A stretch of 64,000 bases of DNA from Tautonia marina. Its GTDB lineage: Bacteria > Planctomycetota > Planctomycetia > Isosphaerales > Isosphaeraceae. The position numbers and the translations under genes are program-made. The DNA lies in the NCBI RefSeq assembly GCF_009177065.1, contig NZ_WEZF01000002.1, positions 452,294 through 516,293 on the forward strand, written 5' to 3'. The notes under the pieces were generated by a model, which made no database searches, had not been told where the DNA came from, and saw only the letters and a list, made by a program, of their open reading frames with translations. This document shows, one piece after another, positions 15,626 to 25,792 of the stretch. Numbering within the stretch: the first letter of the stretch is position 1; every line of letters begins with the position of its first letter.

Positions 15626-16009
15626 ATGGCTCGCATCGAACACGTCGCCCTGTTTGCCGCCGACCCTCATGCCTTGAAAGATTTTTATGTTGAGGCGTTG
15701 GGGCTTCGGGTGATTCTCGACAACAGCAAGGCCTCGCCTCCCGGCTACTTCCTGGCCGATGATGCCGGGGTGGCGGTGGAGTTGATTGGCCGCCCGACCG
15801 AGGTGCCCGCCGTCGATACGAGGCACGTCTGCCACATCGCCTTCATCGTCGATGACGTGGCCGCGGCCCGCGCCGACCTGGAAGCTCGGGGGCTCACGTT
15901 CGAGGACGATACGGCTGTTGACAACGAGACGATGACGACCGCCTTCTTCCGCGACCCGGAAGGAAACCGGCTTCAGATCGTCAAGCGGCCTCGCCCGCTG
16001 GTGAGTTGA
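15626..16009 (+). CDS. VOC family (glyoxalase/dioxygenase-like) protein
   Basis: 127 residues, a single vicinal-oxygen-chelate domain made of two beta-alpha-beta-beta-beta repeats. The N-terminal repeat begins IEHVALFAADPHALKDFYVEALGLR, and the second has HVCHIAFIVDDVAAARADLEARG and FFRDPEGNRLQIVKRP. Candidate metal ligands are His6, Glu65 or so, the second-repeat His, and Glu in DPEGN. It starts 19 bases after the EVE gene. The substrate is unknown. Confidence 0.85.
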   Translation: MARIEHVALFAADPHALKDFYVEALGLRVILDNSKASPPGYFLADDAGVAVELIGRPTEVPAVDTRHVCHIAFIVDDVAAARADLEARGLTFEDDTAVDNETMTTAFFRDPEGNRLQIVKRPRPLVS

Positions 16010-16019
16010 TCGAGCGTGT

Positions 16020-18767
16020 TCACAGCTCGATCTCGGCATGGACGATCTGGTCGTCCGGATCGTATCGGAGGCGGAAGCCGAGTCGCTCGCAAACGCGCTG
16101 CATGGGCCGATTGTCGCGGAGCATATCGGCCGTCACCCGGCGGATCCCTTCATTGCGGGCGATCTGGATCAGGCGTCGGAGCAATTCGCCTCCCAGGCCG
16201 TGGCCCTGGTAGGCATCGGCCACGAGCAGGGCGAATTCGGCCTCGTCGAAACTATGTTGCCGGCTCAGGCGGCCGACGGCGAGAATCTCGTGACGACCCG
16301 GCTCGGTGGGGCGCCTTGAAACGACCAGGGCCATTTCGCGGTCGTAGTCGATGAAGCAGATCCGGGTCAGCCGCTCGTGGGCGACCCGGGTGCTGAGCTT
16401 CATTGCCTGGAAATACCGTGAATAGACGCTCCGTTCCGAGAGCGATTCGTGGAAGGCGATCATCAAGGGTTCGTCTTCCGGACGGATCGGCCGGATGGTC
16501 GTCCGGGTTCCATCTCGGAGCGTAAACGGTTCGACATATTGTGTGGGATACGGGCGAATCGCCGTTCGGGGAAGATCCGCGGCGGAAACGTCGAGATCAT
16601 GCACAATGACGCGAGCGTCGAGCGCGAGCATCGACTCGTGCGAGACCAGGAGCGGATTGATATCGATCTCCTTGATCCAACGTTGCTCGACGACAAGCTG
16701 ACTGAATCGGACCAGCAGCCGTTCCAGAGCGCCCAGATCGACCGGCGGCCGCCCTCTGACTCCTTTCAAGGCCGTGAGAATGCGCGTTTGCTCCATCATG
16801 CGACGGGCCAGGGTCGTGTTCAGGGGAGGAAGGGCGAGCGCTCGATCCCGGAAGACCTCGACCAGTGAGCCTCCCGTGCCAAAGAGCAAGACGGGACCGA
16901 ACTGCGGATCGATACTGCTGCCGATGATCAGCTCGTATCCGTCGAGCTGCCGGATCATCGGTTGAACGGTCACCCCCTGGAAGTCGGCCTCGCTGGTGGT
17001 GTTCAGAACGGAGGTTCGGATGGATTGAAAGGCCGCCCGTACCGCTTTCCCATCCACCAGATTGAGCATCACGCCGCCGACATCGGTCTTATGGGTGATG
17101 GTGTCGGAATGCAACTTAAGCACCACGGGATAGCCGATCCGATCGGCCGCGGAGACGGCCGCCTGCTCGTCGGCCGCAACGATCGTCTCGACCGTGGGAA
17201 TTCCATACGCGGTAAGCAACCGCTTCGATTCCGCCTCGTTCAGGATCGTTCGGCCCGCGCTCCGAGCGGCTCGAACAATCTCCTCGGCGGCGGCTTGGTT
17301 GATCACGCCGTCCCCTTCGTGCTCGGTTTCGGAAGGGGTCTGGTAAATGCCTCGCAGGGCATCGCTATGACGCCACATCGCGGCGAAGGCGCGCGCAGCG
17401 GTGTCGGGATAGGTAAAGGTTGGAATGTCTGAGCGATTGAGAATATCAACGCCCGCGGCGACATGGGTTCCGCCCATCCAGCTCGCCAGCACTGGCTTGC
17501 CCCCCTTCCTGGCGGCGACCTTCAACTGATCGGCCGTCCGGGTCGGGTCGGTCATGGCCTGAGGCGTGAGCACCACGAGCAAGCCGTCGCTGTTGGGATC
17601 GCGGGAGACGACCTCGACCGCCTTCGCGTACCGCTCGGGTCCAGCATCGCCGAGAATATCGACGGGATTCCCCCGGCTCCAGGCGCCGGGGAGAAACTCA
17701 TTGAGTTCGGCGATCGTTTCGGAGGAGAGGTCGGCCAGTTCGCCGCCGTTCTGAATCAGGGCATCCGTCGCCAGGACCCCTGGACCACCGGCATTGGTGA
17801 GAATCGCCAGCCGGGGCCCTCGGGGGCGCGGCTGCTTGGCGAGCACTTCGGACATGTTGAAAATGTCGGCAATCGAGTTGACTCGCAGCACTCCGGAACG
17901 TCGAAAAGCGGCATCGAGGACCTCGTCGCTGCCGGTCAGGCTTCCGGTATGCGAGGCAGCAGCAGCGGCGGCGGCCGAGGTCCGCCCGGCCTTGATGACG
18001 ATGATCGGCTTGGTCAAGGCGACCTCTCGGGCCGCCGACAGGAACTTGCGCGCATCGCCAATCGACTCCATGTAAATGACGATCGATCGTGTTTTCGGAT
18101 CGTCGCCGAGGTAGTCGATCAGATCGCCCCAGCCGACATCCACCATCGAACCGATCGAGAGGAAGGCACTGAAGCCGACCTGTTCCTGAAAGCTCCAGTC
18201 GAGGACCGCTGTGCAAAGCGCGCCACTCTGACTGATGAATCCGACGTTTCCCGGCCTTGCCATTGCACCGGCAAAGGTGGCGTTCAGGCCGGTCATCGGA
18301 TTCATCACCCCGAGGCAGTTCGGACCGATGATCCGCATCCTGCCGCGACGGGCCTGTTCGAGAACCTGGCGTTCCAGCTCGGCCCCCTGTGGCCCGACCT
18401 CCTTGAAGCCGGCCGAGATGATGATGGCTCCCTTGACGCCGGCATCAACACACTCGCCGATGATTCCCGGCACCGTGGGAGCCGGCGTCACGACAACGGC
18501 CAGATCGACCGGCTCGGGGAGGTCTGAGACGCGCGGGTACGCCTTCACCCCCAACACATTCGGCCGCTTCGGGTTGACCGGATAGACCGTGCCTCCGAAG
18601 GGACTGCTGAGCAAATTCCAGAGAATGGTTCGTCCGACACTGCCGGCAGCCTCGGTCGCACCGATCACGGCAACCGTCTTCGGGTAGAAGATGGGGTCGA
18701 GGTCGCTTCGGGTGGTGCGCAGGACGTTGTGAGCCTGGCTGGGGCTGGCGGGGTCGGCGGGCGACAT
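16020..18767 (-). CDS. Acetate--CoA ligase (ADP-forming)-like protein fused to GNAT acetyltransferase
   Basis: 915 residues with the architecture of Pat/PatZ (YfiQ) protein acetyltransferases. In order: CoA-binding Rossmann domain (about 25-125, [18 protein letters not shown]), succinyl-CoA-synthetase-like domains with the phospho-His loop SHTGSLTG (His273), an ATP-grasp domain (about 490-700, ending EIDINPLLV), and a C-terminal GNAT domain (about 740-910) with the acetyl-CoA loop [11 protein letters not shown]. His273 is present, whereas some Pat proteins lack a functional one. ATG 18767 was chosen because GGAGGAtcct lies just upstream. Likely role: lysine acetylation of metabolic enzymes, or acyl-CoA synthesis. 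Confidence 0.88.
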   Translation of the reverse strand: MSPADPASPSQAHNVLRTTRSDLDPIFYPKTVAVIGATEAAGSVGRTILWNLLSSPFGGTVYPVNPKRPNVLGVKAYPRVSDLPEPVDLAVVVTPAPTVPGIIGECVDAGVKGAIIISAGFKEVGPQGAELERQVLEQARRGRMRIIGPNCLGVMNPMTGLNATFAGAMARPGNVGFISQSGALCTAVLDWSFQEQVGFSAFLSIGSMVDVGWGDLIDYLGDDPKTRSIVIYMESIGDARKFLSAAREVALTKPIIVIKAGRTSAAAAAAASHTGSLTGSDEVLDAAFRRSGVLRVNSIADIFNMSEVLAKQPRPRGPRLAILTNAGGPGVLATDALIQNGGELADLSSETIAELNEFLPGAWSRGNPVDILGDAGPERYAKAVEVVSRDPNSDGLLVVLTPQAMTDPTRTADQLKVAARKGGKPVLASWMGGTHVAAGVDILNRSDIPTFTYPDTAARAFAAMWRHSDALRGIYQTPSETEHEGDGVINQAAAEEIVRAARSAGRTILNEAESKRLLTAYGIPTVETIVAADEQAAVSAADRIGYPVVLKLHSDTITHKTDVGGVMLNLVDGKAVRAAFQSIRTSVLNTTSEADFQGVTVQPMIRQLDGYELIIGSSIDPQFGPVLLFGTGGSLVEVFRDRALALPPLNTTLARRMMEQTRILTALKGVRGRPPVDLGALERLLVRFSQLVVEQRWIKEIDINPLLVSHESMLALDARVIVHDLDVSAADLPRTAIRPYPTQYVEPFTLRDGTRTTIRPIRPEDEPLMIAFHESLSERSVYSRYFQAMKLSTRVAHERLTRICFIDYDREMALVVSRRPTEPGRHEILAVGRLSRQHSFDEAEFALLVADAYQGHGLGGELLRRLIQIARNEGIRRVTADMLRDNRPMQRVCERLGFRLRYDPDDQIVHAEIEL

Positions 18768-19000
18768 AGGATCCTCCGGAGGATTCACCCTTCAGGTTCT
18801 CACTGTCCTTTATCCTAGTCGATGAACCCGCCACTGACGATCCCCGGCCCGATCGTTTGCGAGCAGAGGACGGCCAGACCCCGGAGCTAAGGGGGGAAGC
18901 GGTTTCCGACCTCCCACGGTTGCGGGGGATGCATCACTGCGGTAGGTTCAAACCAAGGGTCGTTTCAGACGCGGGCATCACGAGGGAGACGCCGCGAACC

Positions 19001-21118
19001 ATGATGATTGGCACATTGACACTGCTCGGTCTGACGATGACGGGGCCGATCGACGACGCTGATCTGCTGATCGATCGAGTCGCGCCGATTCTGGAATCGC
19101 GATGCCTGCACTGCCACAGCGGCGACCGACCGAAGGGATCGCTCTCGCTCGAAACCCGGGACGGGCTTCGAGTGGGAGGCTTCAGCGGACCGGCCATTGA
19201 TTCGGAAGATCCGGAATTCAGCCTGCTGCTGGATGTGGTTTCGGGAGGGGAGCCGCAAATGCCTCCCGAAGGCGACCCTCTCAACGCTGAGCAGGTCGAG
19301 GCGATCCGCCAGTGGCTCGACGCGGGAGCCCCCTGGCCCGAGGGCGTGACCCTGCGCGATCGGCGTTTCGAGGGAGCGTGGTGGTCGCTCGTCCCCTTGA
19401 GGCGTCCGGAGATTCCCGAGGTTTCCCCCACGTCTACCGTCCGCAATCCGATCGATGCCTTCATTCTCGACCGGCTCAAGGCCGAGGGGCTCACCCCTGC
19501 TCCGGAAGCCGATCGGCGGACCTTGATCCGTCGGGCCACCTACGACTTGACCGGCTTGCCGCCGACCCCCGAAGCGGTCGATGCCTTTCTTGCCGACGAG
19601 TCGCCCGATGCCTTCGAACGGGTGATCGATCGCCTGCTCGCTTCGCCTCGCTACGGCGAACGTCGGGCCCGCCGCTGGCTGGATCTGGTTCACTACGCCG
19701 ACACCCACGGCTACGATAAGGACAAACGCCGTCCTCACGCCTGGCGCTATCGTGATTATGTGATCGAGTCGTTGAATGAAGACACCCCTTACGCTCGATT
19801 CATTGAGGAACAGATCGCCGGAGACGTTCTCTTTCCCGGAGAACCGGAACGCCTGATCGCCACCGGGTTCATCGCCGCCGGCCCCTGGGATTTTGTCGGC
19901 CATGTCGAGCTGCGTGAAGGGACCGTCGACAAGGAAAAAACACGATTGATCGACCGAGACGACATGCTGGCCAACACGATGTCCACATTCGTCAGCCTCA
20001 CCGTCCATTGCGCCCGCTGCCACGATCACAAGTTCGACCCGATTCCTCAGGTGGATTACTACCGGCTCCAGGCCGTGTTTGCCGGTGTCGAACGGGGGGA
20101 CCGACCCATCGACGACGCAGGCTCACTCGTTTATGCAGCCTTACCTCGTGAACCCCGACCGATTCGCTTGCTGAACCGAGGAGACGTGGAGTCTCCTGGC
20201 GAGGAGGTTTCGCCCGGGGCCCTGTCCTGCGTCAGCACGCTCAACCCGGAGATCGAAGCGACCTCGGACGAGGGAGCACGGCGAGCAGCGTTGGCCCGTT
20301 GGATCACTGATCCCGAGAATCCGCTGACCTGGCGATCGTTCGTCAACCGCGCCTGGCAGGATGCGTTCGGTCGAGGGATCGTGGACACACCAAGCGACTT
20401 TGGCCGGAACGGGTCGATGCCAACCCACCCGGAATTGCTCGACTGGCTGGCCGTCGAATTTCGTGACTCTGGCGGCTCGATCAAGGCGCTCGATCGCTTG
20501 ATCATGACCAGCAACACGTATCGACAAGCATCGACCCATCACGAGACAAACGCCCGAATCGATGCAGGCAATCGGTTCGTCTGGCGTCAGGAACGCCGAA
20601 GGCTTGAGGCGGAGGAAATTCGAGACGCGACCCTCTTTGCCTCTGGGGTACTCGATGACACGATGGGCGGGCCTGGCTTCGATCTGTTTCGGTTCAAGGA
20701 TGACCATTCGCCGATCTACGACCACGATGACCCCGAGTGGATCGACCCGGTTGACGGTCGCCGACGCGCGGTCTATCGGTTCGTGGTGCGAAGCGTTCCG
20801 AACCCCTTCATCGAGTGTCTCGACGGGGCGGACCCGAACATTAACGTCCCGGTTCGCAACGAAACCATTACCGCGTTGCAAGCGCTCGCACTCCTGAATG
20901 ACCCGTTTATGATTGCCCGATCCGAGGACCTCGCCTCCCGAGTCCAAGCGGTGGCGGATGACTTGGGAGCTCAGATCGACTCAGCCTATCGGTTGACCGT
21001 GGCCCGATCTCCGACCCCGGACGAGCGTTTGGTAATGGTCTCGTATGCCCGGGAGCACGGGCTGGCGGCAGCCTGTCGCATTCTGTTCAACCTGAATGAA
21101 TTTGTGTTTCTCGATTAA
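19001..21118 (+). CDS. PSD1/DUF1549/DUF1553 planctomycete cytochrome-like protein
   Basis: 705 residues. A short N-terminal hydrophobic stretch is followed by a cytochrome c-like motif RCLHCHSG (CxxCH) with a likely Met ligand in EPQMPPEG. Next comes DUF1549 (about 145-350), which has a second CxxCH, CARCHDHKFDPI, and then DUF1553 (about 440-690; NRAWQDAFGRGIVDTPSDFG, TSNTYRQ). Such proteins are abundant and characteristic of Planctomycetes and are usually paired with DUF1501 proteins, as here. It is shorter than most family members I know because the middle region is reduced. The biochemical role is not established; extracellular polysaccharide or sulfatase-linked redox functions have been suggested. 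The start at 19001/19004 is behind GAGGGAG. Confidence 0.88.
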   Translation: MMIGTLTLLGLTMTGPIDDADLLIDRVAPILESRCLHCHSGDRPKGSLSLETRDGLRVGGFSGPAIDSEDPEFSLLLDVVSGGEPQMPPEGDPLNAEQVEAIRQWLDAGAPWPEGVTLRDRRFEGAWWSLVPLRRPEIPEVSPTSTVRNPIDAFILDRLKAEGLTPAPEADRRTLIRRATYDLTGLPPTPEAVDAFLADESPDAFERVIDRLLASPRYGERRARRWLDLVHYADTHGYDKDKRRPHAWRYRDYVIESLNEDTPYARFIEEQIAGDVLFPGEPERLIATGFIAAGPWDFVGHVELREGTVDKEKTRLIDRDDMLANTMSTFVSLTVHCARCHDHKFDPIPQVDYYRLQAVFAGVERGDRPIDDAGSLVYAALPREPRPIRLLNRGDVESPGEEVSPGALSCVSTLNPEIEATSDEGARRAALARWITDPENPLTWRSFVNRAWQDAFGRGIVDTPSDFGRNGSMPTHPELLDWLAVEFRDSGGSIKALDRLIMTSNTYRQASTHHETNARIDAGNRFVWRQERRRLEAEEIRDATLFASGVLDDTMGGPGFDLFRFKDDHSPIYDHDDPEWIDPVDGRRRAVYRFVVRSVPNPFIECLDGADPNINVPVRNETITALQALALLNDPFMIARSEDLASRVQAVADDLGAQIDSAYRLTVARSPTPDERLVMVSYAREHGLAAACRILFNLNEFVFLD

Positions 21119-21190
21119 CCCTCCGCCTCCTGGCAACTCGATCCTACCTCCGGCGCGTGCCGTTGCCTCTCTTCTGGGAGACTTGCACCG

Positions 21191-22621
21191 ATGAATCGTC
21201 GTCAATTTCTCTGGCACGCGGGTGGAGGACTGGGAGGAATTGCGCTGGCGCACCTCCTCGGGACCGAGGGGATTCTGGCCGCTGACGAGGCTGGAGTCTC
21301 TCAAAGGCGTGCAGACCTGAATGGCGGCTTGCACCACCCGGCGAAGGCCAAGCGAGTGGTGCAGCTGTTTATGTCGGGAGCGGCCAGTCAGTGCGACACG
21401 TTTGATTACAAACCACTCTTGATCGAACGAAATGGCCAGGCGTTTGATCCCGGAGGGAAGGTCGAACTGTTCCAGAGCGATCCGGGTGCGGTGATGGCGA
21501 GCCCGTGGGCCTGGCGGCAGCATGGAGAGTGTGGCGCCTGGGTTAGCGATTTGGTGCCGCATGTGGCCTCATGCGTCGATGACATTGCCTTTCTCCCGGC
21601 CATGGTCTCCTCGTCGAACGTCCACGGCCCGGCAACCTTTTTACAGGCGACCGGGTTTGTCATGCCTGGGTTCCCGAGCGTCGGGGCCTGGGTGTCGTAT
21701 GGACTGGGAATCCTGAATGAAAACTTACCAACCTTTGTGGTCCTTCCCGACTCCCGAGGTTTCGCTCCCAACGGTCCGGCCAACTGGGCCGCAGGGTTTT
21801 TGCCCGCGGAGCATCAGGGGACGATGATCCGGCCCTCGGCCCCTCGGCCGATCCGGTCGCTCTTCCCCCCCGAGACCGACTTCCTGGATGCCGAGGCCGA
21901 GCGCGACGGCCGCGCCCTGCTCGCCCGGTTGAATCGAAGCCATGCCGACGATCGCCCCGGCGATTCGAGGCTTGATGCCCGGATTGCCTCGTACGAACTG
22001 GCAGCCCGGTTACAACTGAGTGCGCCTGAAGTGCTCGACCTTTCCGGAGAAACCGAGGCCACCCGACGTCTCTACGGGCTTGATGAGGAGATCACGGCCG
22101 ACTTTGGCCGCAACTGTCTCATTGCCCGCCGATTGCTGGAACGCGGGGTGCGCTTCGTCCAACTCTGGAGTGGCGCGGACAATGGCTTCCCGCGTCGCAA
22201 CTGGGATTCTCATGAGGACCTCGAACGCGATCACGGCGAGATGGCCAGGAGCATGGATCGTCCGGCCGCCGCCTTGATCAAAGACTTGAAAACGCGAGGA
22301 CTTCTCGACGACACGATTATTCTCTGGACCACTGAATTCGGTCGGATGCCCTGCAGTCAGGGGGGCAAGGGACGCGACCACAATCCCTTCACCTTCACCT
22401 CGTGGCTGGCCGGTGGTGGCATCAAGGGAGGCGTGACCTTTGGCGCAAGCGACGAATGGTCGTACAAGGCGGTGGAGGATGTGACCACCGGCTACGACCT
22501 GCACGCGACCCTCTTGCATCTGCTCGGGATCGACCATACCAAACTGACCGTGCGACACGACGGGATCGACCGTCGCCTGACCGACGTTCACGGACACGTG
22601 ATCGAACCGATTCTTGCCTGA
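21191..22621 (+). CDS. DUF1501 domain protein with Tat signal
   Basis: 476 residues. The N-terminus NRRQFLWHAGGGLGGIALAHLL is a twin-arginine export signal. The body is a DUF1501 (sulfatase-like alkaline phosphatase superfamily) domain: VQLFMSGAASQCDTFDYKP at the start, NVHGPATFLQATGF, and near the end WTTEFGRMPCSQGGKGRDHNPFTF. It follows the PSD1 protein by 72 bases, the standard planctomycete pairing, which implies a joint function in the periplasm. Activity not demonstrated as far as I know. Confidence 0.88.
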   Translation: MNRRQFLWHAGGGLGGIALAHLLGTEGILAADEAGVSQRRADLNGGLHHPAKAKRVVQLFMSGAASQCDTFDYKPLLIERNGQAFDPGGKVELFQSDPGAVMASPWAWRQHGECGAWVSDLVPHVASCVDDIAFLPAMVSSSNVHGPATFLQATGFVMPGFPSVGAWVSYGLGILNENLPTFVVLPDSRGFAPNGPANWAAGFLPAEHQGTMIRPSAPRPIRSLFPPETDFLDAEAERDGRALLARLNRSHADDRPGDSRLDARIASYELAARLQLSAPEVLDLSGETEATRRLYGLDEEITADFGRNCLIARRLLERGVRFVQLWSGADNGFPRRNWDSHEDLERDHGEMARSMDRPAAALIKDLKTRGLLDDTIILWTTEFGRMPCSQGGKGRDHNPFTFTSWLAGGGIKGGVTFGASDEWSYKAVEDVTTGYDLHATLLHLLGIDHTKLTVRHDGIDRRLTDVHGHVIEPILA

Positions 22622-22649
22622 ACGGAACTGCACCGCTGCGGAGTTCTCC

Positions 22650-23855
22650 ATGAAACGCTCATTCGTGCTGCTGCTCACCCCCGCCCTGGCCGCATTGGTC
22701 TGGGTGATGCTTGGCCCCGATTCCGGGATCGCCCAGCAAGGGGAAGACCGACTGCCCGGGGCTCGACCGACCATCGAGGCCATTCATTACCCGAGCCTCC
22801 AGGCGGCAATCGATGCCCTTCCTCCCGAAGGTGGGATGGTCGTGCTTCCCGCGGGAACGTTTGAAATCAAGGAGCCGTTAAAACTTCATTCGGAAGACGT
22901 TTCCATTCAAGGGTCCGGCACCGCGACCCACATCAAGAATATCGGTGGCGAAAAGTCTCCCGCCTTTGTGATCGAACCGAAGGATTACGATACGAATCCC
23001 CGAGCGCGCATCTGGCGCATTCACCTCTCGAATTTCCGGATCACCGGCCATGAGCAAAGTGGGCACGGGATCGCCGCCCGAGGGGTGAACGAATTGTTCA
23101 TCGAGGGTGTGACCGTCAGCGAGCACGGCGGCGATGGGATCTTGCTGGAGAATTGCTACGAAGACCCCCGCATTTGCAACTCGTTGATCACCTACAACAA
23201 AAGAACAGGTCTAAACCTGATTGGCTGTCATGATATCGTCGTTGCCGCCAACCAGTTCGAGGAAAACCAGGACGCGCTTCACTGCATCGACGGCTACAAT
23301 CTCTGCATGACCGGCAACTGCCTGGATGATCATCTTGGCAACGGCGTGGTCATCGAGAACACTTATGGATCGGTCGTCTCAGGGAACATGATCGAGGAAT
23401 GCCAGGGAACCGGTATCATTCTCGACCGCGACTGCTACGGGATCGCTCTGAGCGCCAATGTCATCGCTCATGAATTTGCCGATGGAATTGACCTGAGGGA
23501 TGCCCACGGCATCACCGTTTCGGCCAATTCCTTCCCGATCGTGCAACGGCATGCGTTGATCATTGGTCCGGCGAGTGCTCACATCGCCGTCACTGGCAAC
23601 AGCTTCGCCGATAGTACGATTGGACCGGGTGAGGAACGTCGGCTGGAAGGGGACCGTCAGGCCGGCGGCGTGGTGCTGGACGGCACCCGAGACATCGCCC
23701 TCAGTGGCAACGTCTTTTCCGGGGTCCGTCCCAAGGCCGTTGAGGTCCGAGGCGAGGTCCAGCGCGTGACGTTCGACGGCAACGTGCTGGTCGATGTCGA
23801 GAGCGATCATGAGCAGTTGATCGACTCGGAACTCGGAGAACTCGTCACCCCCTGA
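22650..23855 (+). CDS. Exported right-handed beta-helix repeat protein
   Basis: 401 residues. Signal peptide (KRSFVLLLTPALAALVWVML), then a pectate-lyase-like beta-helix built of about 22-residue turns (HDIVVAANQFEENQDALHC, YNLCMTGNCLDDHLGNGVV, YGIALSANVIAHEFADGI). The N-terminal YPSLQAAIDALPPEGGMVVLPAGTF is the usual cap of this fold. The start ATG follows GGAG and lies 28 bases after the DUF1501 stop, so the three genes from 19001 are probably one transcript. Likely binds or modifies an extracellular polysaccharide; no catalytic site could be assigned. Confidence 0.82.
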   Translation: MKRSFVLLLTPALAALVWVMLGPDSGIAQQGEDRLPGARPTIEAIHYPSLQAAIDALPPEGGMVVLPAGTFEIKEPLKLHSEDVSIQGSGTATHIKNIGGEKSPAFVIEPKDYDTNPRARIWRIHLSNFRITGHEQSGHGIAARGVNELFIEGVTVSEHGGDGILLENCYEDPRICNSLITYNKRTGLNLIGCHDIVVAANQFEENQDALHCIDGYNLCMTGNCLDDHLGNGVVIENTYGSVVSGNMIEECQGTGIILDRDCYGIALSANVIAHEFADGIDLRDAHGITVSANSFPIVQRHALIIGPASAHIAVTGNSFADSTIGPGEERRLEGDRQAGGVVLDGTRDIALSGNVFSGVRPKAVEVRGEVQRVTFDGNVLVDVESDHEQLIDSELGELVTP

Positions 23856-23886
23856 TCGTATCGCGAGGCGGCGACGTCCCCTTGCA

Positions 23887-24696
23887 CTACCAGTGCATGA
23901 CGTAGCCGCCGTCCACGTTGATTGTTTGACCCGTGATATTCTTCGCCAGGGAGGAGGCCAGGAAGACCGCCATCGCCGCGAGATCTTCCGGCTCCTGCCA
24001 GCGATTGAGCGGCACCAAACGTTGGATCTTCTCCGACGTCCACTCCTCCCAGCTCTGGCGCGCTTCTCGGGGTTGTGTGGCCGTCCAGGCCTCATACACC
24101 GAGCGATTGAGCGGCGTGTTGACCATACCGGGGTTGATCGTGTTGACCCGGACGTTGCTCGCGGCCAGGTCGCGTGCGGCACACTGTGCGAAGTTGATCA
24201 GGGCGGCCTTCGAGGCGCTATAGGGGGGATCGGTGGCCGAGCCGATCTGCCCGGCAACCGAGGCAATCATGGTGATCGTTCCCCTACCCGCTTCGGCCAT
24301 CCGGGGAGCAAAGGCGTGCCCGACGTGAACCGCCCCCAGCAGATTGACCCGGAGGACCTGGTCCCAATCACCCGGGTCGAGGTTCCAGAAGGGCATCCCG
24401 AACTTTCCCGAACCGATGGCCGCGGCGTAGACGAGGTGATCGACCCGGCCGAGATCCCGAAAGGCATCATCGGCAACCTGGCACATCACGTCGAAGTCGG
24501 TCACATCCGCCACATACGCGGCGGTCGGCCGGCCGGAATGGCGGCGATATTGCCCCGCGACAAAGCCGACCGACGGGCTGCGATCGACGTAGGCGACCGT
24601 GGCCCCCGCCTCGCTGAAACCCTCGGCAATGGCCCGGCCAATTCCTCGGGCGGCACCAAAGATCATGGCGACCTCGCCACCCAGTTCAATCCGCAT
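23887..24696 (-). CDS. Short-chain dehydrogenase/reductase
   Basis: 269 residues, classical SDR. Cofactor loop GAARGIG (14-20), NNAG-equivalent VYAAAIGSG, active-site Ser in MIASVAGQIGS, and catalytic YSASK. The C-terminus GQTINVDGGYVMHW is typical of the 3-oxoacyl-ACP reductase-like branch. The usual cofactor choice is not obvious (YVDRSP after beta 2 suggests NAD). ATG 24696 is behind GGAGGG. It is divergent from the hydroxyacid dehydrogenase gene (92 bases), so the two may share control and a sugar-acid pathway. Confidence 0.88.
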   Translation of the reverse strand: MRIELGGEVAMIFGAARGIGRAIAEGFSEAGATVAYVDRSPSVGFVAGQYRRHSGRPTAAYVADVTDFDVMCQVADDAFRDLGRVDHLVYAAAIGSGKFGMPFWNLDPGDWDQVLRVNLLGAVHVGHAFAPRMAEAGRGTITMIASVAGQIGSATDPPYSASKAALINFAQCAARDLAASNVRVNTINPGMVNTPLNRSVYEAWTATQPREARQSWEEWTSEKIQRLVPLNRWQEPEDLAAMAVFLASSLAKNITGQTINVDGGYVMHW

Positions 24697-24788
24697 CTGA
24701 AACCCTCCGGTTGCGTCGTCGATGACGGGCTAGGATGATGGCTCGGGCCGAACCGATCAACCCCCACCCGTGATTCTCGTGGACGCTG

Positions 24789-25760
24789 ATGGAACTGAAC
24801 CGCAATCTCCCCCGGGTCGCGGCCGACGGCCCGCTCGATTCGACCGTGATGGGACTGCTCTCTGATCGGGTCGAGTTGCTCCCCTGGGACGCCACCGACG
24901 GAGGGATGGGCCGTGTCGACGGACTCTACACGTACGGGCATCCGACCGTCGATGCCGCGATGCTCGACCGCCTGCCGGGGCTCCGCGTCGTGAGCAACTA
25001 CGGGGTGGGAATCGACCACATTGACCTGGGCGCGGCGATGGATCGGGGAATTCCGGTCGGGAACACGCCGGGGGTGCTCGACGGCGCGACGGCCGACATG
25101 GGTTTCGCCTTGCTGCTGGCCACAGCCCGACGCCTGGTGGAAGGGGACCGCTACGCCCGATCCGCCGCCTTCACCCGATACGATCCGGGATACATGCTTG
25201 GTCGAGAAGTTCACGGCTCGACGCTCGGAATTGTCGGCATGGGCCGGATCGGCGAGAAGGTCGCGCGGCGGGCGATCGGGTTCGACATGACGGTCCTCTA
25301 CCACAACTGTCGTCCTCGGCCCCAGGTAGAGGACGAGTTGGGGCTTCGATACGTCGGGTTCGAGGAACTGCTGGCGGCGAGTGACTTCGTGGTTCTTTGC
25401 GTGCCCCTGACCGATCGGACCCGGGGCTTGATCAACGCATCGAGCTTGAAACGGATGAAGGCGAGCGCCGTGCTCGTCAACATCGCGCGAGGCCCTGTGG
25501 TGGTGACGGATGACCTGCTCGATGCGCTCCGGTCTGGGACGATCGCCGCCGCCGGGCTCGACGTGACCGACCCGGAACCGCTGCCCCGTGATCATCCCCT
25601 GCTCGGCCTGGAAAACGTCGTGATCAGCCCCCACCTCGGCAGTGCGACCGATCGGACGCGACTTCGGATGGCCGAGGGATCGGTGGCGAACCTGATCGCA
25701 GGGCTGGCGGGTAAGCCGCTGCCCTGCCCCGTGGCCGCACGGCCCCCGGAGCGTTCGTGA
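24789..25760 (+). CDS. D-isomer-specific 2-hydroxyacid dehydrogenase
   Basis: 323 residues. Catalytic domain with NYGVGIDHIDLGAA, Rossmann loop GIVGMGRIG (about 145), and the catalytic triad regions NIARGPVV (Arg), DPEP (Glu) and SPHLGS (His). Resembles glyoxylate/hydroxypyruvate or 2-ketogluconate reductases. Tyr/His before the NAD(P) specificity loop (YHNCRPR) suggests NADPH use is possible. Adjacent divergent SDR supports a role in sugar-acid metabolism, but the substrate is unproven. Confidence 0.87.
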   Translation: MELNRNLPRVAADGPLDSTVMGLLSDRVELLPWDATDGGMGRVDGLYTYGHPTVDAAMLDRLPGLRVVSNYGVGIDHIDLGAAMDRGIPVGNTPGVLDGATADMGFALLLATARRLVEGDRYARSAAFTRYDPGYMLGREVHGSTLGIVGMGRIGEKVARRAIGFDMTVLYHNCRPRPQVEDELGLRYVGFEELLAASDFVVLCVPLTDRTRGLINASSLKRMKASAVLVNIARGPVVVTDDLLDALRSGTIAAAGLDVTDPEPLPRDHPLLGLENVVISPHLGSATDRTRLRMAEGSVANLIAGLAGKPLPCPVAARPPERS

Positions 25761-25792
25761 GCACGACTCCAGGGCCAACCTCGCGGCTCGGC

